From Thozetella sp. PMI_491 (taxonomy: Eukaryota > Ascomycota > Sordariomycetes > Chaetosphaeriales > Chaetosphaeriaceae): DNA of 64,000 bases. Made by a program: the position numbers and the translations under genes. The notes beneath the pieces are model-generated. The model searched no databases. It was not told the DNA's origin and saw nothing but the letters and a program-made list of their open reading frames with translations. Within the stretch, counting starts at the first letter, position 1. Each line of letters starts with the position of its first letter. This document shows positions 54,987 through 64,000 of this stretch, piece after piece. The stretch lies in NCBI GenBank assembly GCA_021432635.1, contig MU270016.1, positions 1,684,171 to 1,748,170 of the forward strand, written 5' to 3'.

Positions 54987-56442
54987 GACTTTCAAGGCAC
55001 GTCTGCCTGGGAATTGCAATTCTGTGCAGTACAGCGAGGTAACTAGCGATTATACGGCAACCGTTGACTGACCACGCTGCTGGGTTGTGTATGCGCTTAG
55101 ATGCAAAGGTTCTGGAAGGCGGGGGGAGAGGGAAATGCCGCAAGCTCAAAGCCGGAATCTATGACGATTTTAGTGGCGCATTGAGCTCATCTTCCCAACA
55201 TTGGATTGTAGTCTCGATTGATTGTTAATGATTCCCACCAGCTTCCTAGTCAAGAAAACCAGAGTGGACAGCACAGCTACCTTGGAATCACATTGTACAA
55301 AAGTTTACTGATAAACGATACTTGGTTGGTAGTTACCGTACAGATGTCCTTACCTGTATCTAATTGAAAAAGAGCGCCAAGGACTTCAGACGTCCTGCAC
55401 AGTTAAATAAGTGCCCAAATCATGTATCCTCTCACATTATAAGCTTACGCATGGGCTTGATATCGAAGAAATTCCTAATCGACGTAGTTTATCTGCGTGC
55501 AACTTGGCATCTTCCAAGGGCATTAGGACTGGCTACTTAGTCGCACCAATCGGCAGACGAGGACTCCGTGGGCTAGCGTGGCCGAAGAGAGCACACGCGC
55601 GCATGCCTCGGCAGCATAGCAACATGACCTCCTCTTCGGCGGTCATATCGACCCCCCCCCCGAGAAGTGCCAGAGCAATGCCCAGTGAGCTTTATCTCAC
55701 TTGCATGCACTATTCTCATTTTCTAAGGCAAGAGGCCGTCCTACACGGATAAGCAATAAGCGCTGGTTCGTAGCGTGCCCCTAGTATTGCACCATTGGCA
55801 CCTTCAAGGGTTTGGAGCGCAATGTGTTTCGAGACTTGGCTTGGGCGGGTGTGTTGCAAGAGCTAGGCAGATACCTTGCTTGCCCAAGCTATTTTTGCCC
55901 CGGGACGACTCTCAAAACGCATCTTAGACCTTGCACACACCCGATTGCATTGTGACGGCCACATTTCTTGCGTCTTGAACAGGCATTCTGGGTGCCGTGA
56001 CCGAGGCATATGCTGATGGATAGGTACCTATCCATGGATGTTGGTGGTAGAGGCGCCTTCCTTCCGGTGGTCTCGCAACCAGGATGGTCCTGTACTCGGA
56101 AGCACAGCCAGGGCAATGTGGGTCCGGCAATGAACCGACTGTCAGGTGACTCCCCGGCACCGTTATCAGCTGTAGTGGGCTGCCAAAGCCGTGCACAGAC
56201 TATCCGCTTAGCGAGCACCCTGGAAGCTGCCTTCCTAGAAACGCACTTGCCTTGTTTTGGCGCTGCACTTTGTCAACAAGCAGACCCGCCCCTGCATCTC
56301 AAATTTCCCCCCACAGAGCCCAATCCCAACACTTCGTCCAGTCTACCACATTCACGCCCGGTACGAAAGGAGCTTCGTCCGAAAACACCTGCTACCGCCT
56401 CGATTCCCATCAACAGTATCCCCTCTCGTACGTTCAGCAATC
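54987..56442. other. Intergenic, promoter of alpha-tubulin
   Basis: No supported gene. Contains a C10 run near 55651-55661 and GC-rich, pyrimidine-rich leader DNA before the tubulin ATG. Frames across 56010-56650 are not coding. Confidence 0.5.
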
Positions 56443-58243
56443 ATGCGCGAGATCATCAGTCTCAACGGTACGTGTCTCGCCTCCCAAACCCCCAAGAGAG
56501 CTGCTGCTGCACAGCTCACCGCATCTCTGGTGGCGGCTCTCGAATGTGCACAGCCAGACTAACCTGCCTGCAACAGTCGGTCAGGCTGGTTGCCAGATCG
56601 CCAATTCCTGCTGGGAGGTAAGTCTAGCCCTCGGATCCCGCCTTCTCGACTAATCTGGCCCGCGTGCCGAGCCGAGCTGACCCGTCATAGCTCTACTGCC
56701 TCGAGCACGGAATCCAGGTACGTTTGCTGCCCCCGAGAGCTCCACGACGCGCCGAATCTTCACTAACCTTGGCCCTAGCCCGATGGCTACCTGACCGAGG
56801 AACGCAAGGCCGCCGACCCTGACCACGGCTTCAGCACTTTCTTCTCCGAGACCGGTAAGCAAATCTCTTGAAGACCTCCGCTCGATACGGTGATAGGCTA
56901 ACCAAGCTGTTCGACTTGGACAGGCCAGGGCAAGTACGTCCCCCGGACCATTTACTGCGATCTCGAGCCCAATGTCGTCGATGAGGTCCGCACCGGTACC
57001 TACCGGGGCCTCTTCCACCCGGAGCACCTGATCACCGGCAAGGAGGATGCGTCCAACAACTACGCTCGTGGCCACTACACGGTTGGCAAGGAGTTGATCG
57101 ACCAGGTTATGGACAAGGTGCGCCGCGTCGCCGACCAGTGCAGCGGTCTGCAGGGTTTCCTCGTCTTCCACTCGTTCGGCGGTGGTACCGGCTCGGGCTT
57201 CGGTGCTCTGCTCATGGAGCGCCTCTCGGTCGACTACGGCAAGAAGTGCAAGCTGGAGTTCTGCGTCTACCCCGCCCCGCAGACTGCCACCTCAGTCGTC
57301 GAGCCCTACAACTCGATCCTGACCACCCACACCACCCTCGAGCACGCCGACTGCTCCTTCATGGTCGACAACGAGGCCATCTATGACATCTGCCGGCGCA
57401 ACCTCGGGCTCGAGCGTCCCAACCTCGAGAACCTGAACCGTCTGATCGCCCAAGGTATGGAAGAACGAGCCCCCTCCCTCCGAGCGTGGGCTGCAAGCAT
57501 GCTAACGTGCTACTAGTCGTGTCCTCCATCACGGCCTCGCTCCGCTTTGACGGCTCCCTCAATGTCGACCTGAACGAGTTCCAGACCAACCTGGTCCCGT
57601 ACCCCCGCATCCACTTCCCGCTCGTCGCCTACTCGCCCGTCATCTCGGCCGCCAAGGCGTCCCACGAGGCCAACACCGTGCAGGACATGACCATGTCATG
57701 CTTCGAGCCCAACAACCAGATGGTCAAGTGCGACCCCCGCAACGGCAAGTACATGGCCACCTGCCTGCTGTACCGCGGCGATGTCGTCCCCAACGATGCC
57801 CACGCCGCCGTGGCTACCCTCAAGACCAAGCGCACCATCCAGTTCGTCGACTGGTGCCCGACCGGCTTCAAGATCGGTATCTGCTATCAGCCGCCCCAGC
57901 AGGTGCCCAACGGCGATCTCGCCAAGGTCGACCGTGCTGTGTAAGAACCCCTCCTCAACCCGTGCGCCTCCCCAGTGCTTGGGACCGATGTCGCTAACAT
58001 GAACCGCTCCACAGATGCATGCTGTCCAACACCACCGCCATCGCTGAGGCTTGGGCCGCTCTGTCCACCAAGTTCGACCTCATGTACTCGAAGCGTGCCT
58101 TCGTCCACTGGTACGTTGGCGAGGGTATGGAGGAGGGTGAATTCTCCGAGGCTCGCGAGGATCTCGCTGCTCTTGAGCGCGATTACGAAGAGGTCGCCAC
58201 CGACTCGCTGGAGGGCGACGAGAGCCTCGAGGCTGAGTACTAA
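56443..58243 (+). CDS. tubA: Alpha-tubulin
   Basis: Seven exons (introns 56468-56576, 56618-56690, 56718-56778, 56855-56923, 57455-57516, 57941-58014) and exactly 450 residues, the standard length. It starts [20 protein letters not shown] and has the tubulin signature [24 protein letters not shown] (alpha-type), and LIGTKDVD-region equivalents including [20 protein letters not shown]. The C-terminus ends [10 protein letters not shown], with the Tyr of alpha-tubulins. The intron set is dense at the 5' end, a common feature of conserved fungal genes. It polymerises with beta-tubulin in microtubules. Codon use is strongly GC-ending, as in highly expressed genes. Filamentous ascomycetes often have two alpha-tubulin genes; which one this is cannot be told. 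Confidence 0.97.
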
Positions 58244-59164
58244 GCCAGGCCGCAGTGGCAGACCGGGCCGGCTCTCGGATGGGACCCTGCGGGTGGGGAG
58301 CGAGGGGATAGACGAGATGTGTCGGGCTCGAGGCCCAACCAGTGCCACTCATCGCTGCCGTCTATCGGCGTTGTGAAAGTCTCCACATAGCCAAGATCGA
58401 CTTTAGCAGATTGTGTCACTCTTCTAAACGTACCTCAGCTACCATTCTTTCCCAGAGGATCAGACCTCTCTTAATTTCCATTCATTGTGGGCTGGTGTTG
58501 GAAGCCGCGAGGGGGTTTTACACCAGAGGACGGACAACGTTCGCTTTAGTTAGGGACAACGCCCTCCCCATGCGGGAGGATGCGTTCGTCCATCCTACCT
58601 AATATACCTCCATCCTGCCTGCATTTAGTTTCGAGCACCCTCTATGGCTACCCGGTTTTGCGCAATCGTGCATTTTGCTCTGCGTTAACAGCCACAATGG
58701 CAACGTTTTGCGGTCTATGCGCCCCCTTTCCGCTTTGTTTAGAGTTCCTCCGGAGATAAGTGGGGCCGGGACAAAGCTGGGAGGTCGGACGGCTGAAATT
58801 CGGCTTACCTGAGTAGCGCATGGCGGTTGTCGATCGAGGAGGTACGAGACCCAGCCACCTGCAACTCCAAGTCGACCTCCACGTCGTTAGCTGGCGAGAG
58901 CTTACGAGCATTTCGTACGAAACTAAGCTTCCCCAGCCATCTGGCATCATCTGGCGAGAGCGCCGTTGCTTTTTCTTACGACGCTGTCACTCTGCTCGAC
59001 TGCGAAGGATCCGACTCGGGAGCAGGTGCTACCCGCGCCGACGAACCAGGAGCTGGAAGCTACCTTACGCAAGAGCTGTGTCAATCAGCCTCCGAGCTGC
59101 AATCCCCGGCCGTCGCCTCCCTTCCTCAGCTCTACGATCGAACGCATACCAACCAGCCTAAACC
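58244..59164. other. Intergenic
   Basis: 3' UTR of alpha-tubulin and promoter/leader of the EH-domain gene. Frames here (58820-59225) are probably 5' UTR. No gene seen. Confidence 0.5.
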
Positions 59165-62100
59165 ATGGCGGCCGATCCGACAAACGATCCGAGTAAGTCA
59201 CCAGGCAACGCCTCCCCTCGCGTAAGCGCCTACCCGTTGTGCATCGCACTAACAGAACGTCGCTTTCGCAGGCTCGCAGAATCTGAACCTCAGCGCTGAC
59301 GAGAAGCGATTCTTCGGTCAACTTTTTCGGCAAGCCGATTCGGATAGCGTCGGGGTGGTGACGGGCGAGATCGCGGTCGAGTTCTTCGAGAAGACGCGGC
59401 TGGATTCGAAGGTGTTGGGCGAGATCTGGCAGCTCGCGGACAGCGAGAACCGTGGCTTCCTGACACCTTCAGGCTTCTGTCTGGCTCTGCGTCTCATCGG
59501 CCATGCCCAGGCTGGCCGTTCGCCGAGCGCGGAACTTGGCCTCCAGCAAGGACCTCTTCCGCGGTTCGATGGCATCAACCCTCCCGCTGCTGCCGCGCCG
59601 ACCCCCCCACCTGCCGCCCTCCAGGCCCAAGGCACCGGAGGCGGGCCCATACGAATCCCACCCTTGACTCCCGAGAAGGTCAACCAGTACGCCTCCTTCT
59701 TCGAGCGCCAGACCCTCCAGGGCGACAAGCTCTCGGGCGAGCAGGCCAAGCAGATTTTCGAGAAATCGAACTTGCCCAATGAGGTCCTCGGCCGAATCTG
59801 GATGCTGGCAGACACCGAGCAGCGCGGATCGCTCGTGATGACGGAATTCGTCATCGCGATGCACCTCTTGTACTCCATGAAGACAGGAGCGCTCCGCGGC
59901 TTGCCCAACATCATCCCCGCGCCGCTGTACGAGGCCGCGCAGCGCCGTACACCCGGCGGTGCGAGGCAGTCGCCGGCTGACCCGGTATCCCCGGTGTCCG
60001 CTCTTCCGAGACAATTCACCGGCCAGGGCCCTCTCGCACCGGTGCCTACCGGCAGCCCGCTGGGACGGTCGGTCCTGGCGCCCCAGTCAAGCGGCGGTTG
60101 GCTCGTCACCCCGGCCGACAAGGAGAAGTTCGACAAAATATACAGCGAGCTAGACAAGACGGGCAAGGGCTTCATCACGGGGGAGGAGGCTGTGACCTTC
60201 TTCTCCTCCTCTAAGCTCCCCGAAGAGACTTTGGCCCAGATCTGGGACCTGGCTGATATGCGCTCCGAGGGCCGCCTAAACCGGGACGAGTTCGCTGTGG
60301 CTATGTACCTCATTCGGCAGCAGCGGATGAAGCCGGATGGGTCGATCCCGGTGCCTTCTTCGCTCCCCGCGAATCTCATACCCCCAAGCCTGCGCACCCA
60401 GGTGCGCCCCCCGACGGCCGTCTCGGCTTTCGATCCGCCGCCGCCGCCGCCGCCGGTGGTACAGGCGCAGCCGCCCCCTAAGCCTCCATCGGCTCTCGAT
60501 GACCTCTTCGGTCTCGATGACCCTCTACCGGCCGCCAAACCCCAGGTGGCACTTGCCACGGGAGGCTCGGCTAACAATGACCCTTTCGCTAGCTCTCTGA
60601 GCCCGGCACCTGCCTCGCCCATCAGGCCAACGGCCACCGGCTCGACCTTCAAGCCGTTTGTGCCTTCGTCCTCGTTTGGGCGCGGGCTCACGGCGCAGCC
60701 CACGGGCGGCTCCAACAGCTCCGCATCCGGCCTTAGCCGGTCCATGATTCTCCAGCCCACTGTGGAAGAAGACCTCCTCGGCGACGCCGAGCATGATACA
60801 AGCAAAGACCTGGGAACTGACAGTACAGAGCTGGCCAACTTGTCGAACCAGATCGGCTCGCTGACCAAGCAAGTGCAAGACGTGCAGGGCCAGCGCAGCA
60901 CGGCCCAGGCGGCACTGAACCAGTCCAATGCGCAGAAGAAGAACTTCGAGGAGCGCCTGTCGCAGTTGCGCACCATGTATGAGAAAGAGGCCAGAGACGC
61001 GCGCTCACTTGAGCAGCAGCTCGTCGTCTCCCGGGCCGAGACGCAGAAGCTTATGGGCGAGATGGTTAAGGCCGACGGCACGTACCAGGATCTCCAGGCG
61101 CAGTACAAGCAGGTGTCAGAAGCGCTGCAGGCGGATCAGAAAGAGAATGCCGACCTGAAGGAGCGCCTCCGGGTGGTCAATGCGGAGATCGCCCAGCTGC
61201 GACCCAAGATTGAGAAGCTCAAGTCGGAGGCGCGCCAGCAGAAGGGCCTTGTCGCGATCAACAAGAAGCAGTTGGCGACGACCGAAGGCGAGCGTGACAA
61301 CCTCCAGGCGGAATCCGACGAGTTGATCAGGAGCCAGGAGGAGCTGTCTCGTCAGGCCAGCGCAAGCTCTCCCACACCCCAGATGTCGAGCCCGGCCCTC
61401 TCGTCGACGAGCGCTAATAACCCTTTCTTCCGGCGCACCGGCAGTACCGATATCCTGGGCACCTTCGCGTCTCCTCCCCCCAAGAGCTTTACCGACAAGT
61501 CTTTTGACGACGTGTTCGGCTCGTCTCTGAGCCAGTCCAGCACTCCGCCGCCGCCGGTAGTCGCCGCGTTCAAGCCCCAGACCACCGGCACCTCAACGGC
61601 CAGCGTCGGCTCGTTCACGACGCCTGCGTCTGGCACGCCAAACATAAGCCGTCAGCCCACTCTTACCGCGAATGCCCCGGCACCGCCTGAATCGAGGCAG
61701 CTGACCTCCAGCCACCTTCCGCTAGCCGATGCCGTCGAGTCGCTCTCGTCATCCCGCCAAGTATCCCCGCCCGCGAGCCGTATCGATCCAGCCGAGAGCG
61801 GCATCGCTACCTCCCCTGCTGGAGACGCGGTTCTCTCGGCAAAGGCTGTGGCGTCCTCGCCTAGCGCTGAAGCCCCGAGCGCTCCAGCGGCCGACTCCAA
61901 CCTCACCGATGAGGGTATCAACGCGCTCTTCGGCCCTGCGCCGACGGAGGATGGGAACAAGAGCGCCGCCATCTCACCCGACCCGTTCTCCGCCATGGAC
62001 CAGGCTAAGGCCAAGGAGGACTTCGAGTCTGCTTTTGCCAGCTTCAAGAATGCCAAGGCAGCCCAGAGCTCGGCCGCTCCTGGCCCCGCGGCCGTGGCCG

Positions 62101-63087
62101 TCTTTGCTACCGAGTTCCCGCCCATTTCGGAGCTTGAGCATGACGACTCGTCCGACTCAGATAGCGACAAGGGGGGATTTGATGATGACTTCGCGCCTGC
62201 CTCCCCTCCGCCGAGGCCCACGAAGGAAGCGATCGATAGCAAGCCGTTATCGCCTACGGCGACGGAACCTGCCCCAAAGGAGCAGACCACAAGGTATAAA
62301 CTCCCATCCCCGGCGGATAGGTCACTAAAGGACCCCGTATGGCCATTGCGACTCGTTCCTGACTGCTCTCGTAGTGATGAAAGCTCCCCGCCGACAGCTA
62401 TTGCCAGTAGCAGCGCATTTGGCATAAGCAGCCCAACCGATACGTCCACGCCTCAGGCCGATTTGTCGGCCTCCGCCTCGAAGACACTATTTGACGACCT
62501 TGACAATGACTTTGACGACCTGGAGGACGCAAAAGAGGGCTCGGCCGACGATGATTTTGCCAACATCTCGCGGTCTGGCCTAGATGATTTCAACGCCGTC
62601 TTCGACAGCCCGCCGTCGAGCCAAGCACGAAGCGGCCAGACCAACACGCAAATGTCGTTCGCAAGCGAGAGCGCCTTTGATATTGGCGCCAGCTCCGTGA
62701 CCATCAGCAATCCCGCTGACTCTACCGCGGCTGCGCCCGCGGCGGCAAGCCCGTCCAAGGCAGCTGACCCTCATGACTGGGATGCGCTCTTTGCCAGCCT
62801 CGATGACGCTCCTGCGGCTCCTACTGCGGGCGCTGAGGGTGCTGAGGGCGCCAAGGACGCGGCTCGTCCTGCCGGGCTGGGACGGGCCCTAACAGAGGAG
62901 GGCGAGCACGACGATCCCATCCTGAAGAATTTGACGAGCATGGGTTACTCCCGCAAGGATGCGCTGAGCGCCCTAGAAAAATACGATTATAACTTGGAGA
63001 GGGTGAGCTCAGGCCCCTGATTTCCGTTATGCAAAGCCCAGGCACTAATCCCGGCAGGCCGCCAACTTCCTCGCCAACCAGTCTTAG
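59165..63087 (+). CDS. EDE1: Ede1/Eps15-like endocytic scaffold protein
   Basis: Exon 1 is 28 bases (59165-59192), exon 2 59272-63002, last exon 63058-63087 (AANFLANQS); 1262 residues as read. Three EH domains: about residues 18-105, 142-222 and 285-372, each with the helix-loop pattern (EIWQLADSENRGFL, RIWMLADTEQRGSL, QIWDLADMRSEGRL). A proline-rich region (PPPPPPPVVQAQPPPKPPSA) and a coiled coil (about 530-715) follow, then a long Ser/Asp-rich disordered part with DDF/DDL motifs, and a C-terminal UBA domain (LTSMGYSRKDALSALEKYDY). It acts early in clathrin-mediated endocytosis at the plasma membrane, recruiting NPF-motif proteins and ubiquitin-tagged cargo. An additional 81 bp in-frame intron (62294-62374, GTATAA ... 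CTGAC ... GTAG) is likely; spliced, the protein is 1235 residues. Confidence 0.95.
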
Positions 63088-63936
63088 ACGCCCCGCTAGC
63101 GAGCGCATAGGAGCCGGCGACGGCAAGGGGTAAGGGTGCGGGGTGGGAGACGGAGGAGGAGGCACGTTCGTGACGCTTGGTGTGCATTTGCAACCAGCCC
63201 CGACCGCTTCGAGGGGAGGAGGTTTTCTCGAGAGACGCGTGTTGCATTGCGACGGCGAAGAGCTTTCTTTCTGCGGGCCGGGTCTTCCCGCCGCGCTGTT
63301 GCATACTTTTCCCGGGCGCTGCCTGCATGTTGGGCACCCAACTGAAGCTCTGTAAACCCCGGAGCCTAGAAGGGCGGCCGACTGCAGGGGTCGAAACCCG
63401 ATAGGCTGTTGACTTCCGAGTGCTGCCGCTGTAATGTATAGTGCAGTATATATATATCCACATATATGTCTCTTCTACAGAGGGCATTGCTTTGTCCCAT
63501 GGCATAGCACCACCCATGTTGGCGTTGGAGAGCGCCGTTAGTATGCATAGCTAGGTACCAGTTTATCCAGTGACTTCCTTTGACTTTCCTAGCATCCTGC
63601 CATGTGGCGAGAAGTGAGCGAGCCTCCTAGCATATTATTGTCTTGCCAATCAGGAAAGTCAGAGGACCAAATGTGGACCCTGGTCTTATAGGTCCAGGCC
63701 ACCACCATCTAGAACTTTTTTTCCCTTCCCCCTCGCCGCCCACCACCGGGAAAGTGCACCGCGCCTCTGTCTACCCGACGACAGACTTCTCCCCAACTAG
63801 CGTCGCTTTTCTCTGCTTGCTGCCCCCCTTCTCCCCTATTATCTCGCGGTGCTTTGCATCCGCGTGTGCGCTTCCCAGCCCCTCCATCGCTCCTCCAACA
63901 TCCACCCCGCCACCAACCCCCCCACCTCTTCGAGCC
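63088..63936. other. Intergenic
   Basis: 3' UTR of EDE1, then promoter and pyrimidine-rich 5' UTR of the last gene (CT-rich tracts from about 63720 to 63930). No gene seen. Confidence 0.5.
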
Positions 63937-64000
63937 ATGGCGGACGATGACGAGCAGATCTCGGTCTACGACGAGATCGAGATCGAGGACATGACGTTCG
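63937..64000 (+). CDS. DPH3: DPH3/Kti11-like protein, 5' part only
   Basis: The frame MADDDEQISVYDEIEIEDMTF runs to the window edge. It closely matches the start of DPH3 (CSL zinc-finger) proteins, which have YDEIEIEDM followed by a CxC zinc site. DPH3 supplies electrons in diphthamide synthesis and takes part in Elongator function. The zinc-binding residues lie beyond the window, so the call rests on the N-terminus alone. Confidence 0.85.
   Translation, partial: MADDDEQISVYDEIEIEDMTF

Noticed and set aside
59318-61108. 596-codon minus frame
   Set aside because: Antisense to the EH domains and coiled coil of EDE1; long only because of GC-rich codon use.
61652-62449. 265-codon minus frame
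   Set aside because: Antisense to the Ser/Asp-rich part of EDE1; composition is a mirror of that region.
1-64000. CRISPR array, rRNA or biosynthetic cluster
   Set aside because: Scanned for direct-repeat arrays, rRNA cores, and PKS/NRPS/terpene motifs; none seen. The NmrA-like gene alone does not indicate a cluster.

Overview
The window is genomic DNA of a filamentous ascomycete (Pezizomycotina; Sordariomycetes is my best guess). The evidence is short 42-180 bp spliceosomal introns with GTRNGT donors and CTRAY branch sites, HET-domain genes, DUF7580-type and NmrA-like genes, LysM/chitin-binding secreted proteins, an Ede1/Eps15 homologue, alpha-tubulin and a DPH3 start. AT-rich repeat relics between genes fit RIP, a Pezizomycotina process. 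Most multi-exon models below were built by hand from splice motifs and checked for a continuous reading frame; they are predictions.

Layout. 0.5-2.3 kb: a DUF7580-like protein, then AT-rich DNA ending in a decayed AAA-ATPase relic. 3.3-10.5 kb: a divergent chitin module, made of a GH18 class V chitinase (minus) with three chitin-binding type 1 domains and a secreted LysM protein (plus) with four such domains. 11-17 kb: a lineage-specific protein with three internal repeats, a small secreted protein, two diverged copies of a repeat and an NmrA-like reductase. 18-25 kb: an ankyrin protein with a membrane tail, a small C2H2 finger, an MFS transporter and a GPI-type PEBP. 26-32 kb: an HSPA12-like Hsp70 divergent from a coiled-coil protein, then a hidden cysteine-rich secreted gene. 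35-36.3 kb: a membrane-anchored GH16 glucanase. 37-41.6 kb: two convergent HET genes. 43-45.4 kb: a sacsin/NOV-like ATPase that looks cut short beside transposon-like DNA. 46-48 kb: a GPI-type wall protein. 48-55 kb: URC4 (uracil catabolism), a Dal5-family permease and an auxin-efflux-carrier-like transporter. 56-64 kb: conserved housekeeping genes (alpha-tubulin, Ede1, start of DPH3).

The left two thirds is accessory in character: secreted wall-active and cysteine-rich proteins, HET genes, relics and long gene-poor gaps. The right end is core genome with dense, GC-rich coding sequence. The functional groupings I can support are the chitinase/LysM pair (fungal chitin degradation and binding) and a possible nitrogen/pyrimidine salvage neighbourhood around URC4 and the permease. 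I did not see a clear biosynthetic cluster, rRNA, tRNA or CRISPR array.
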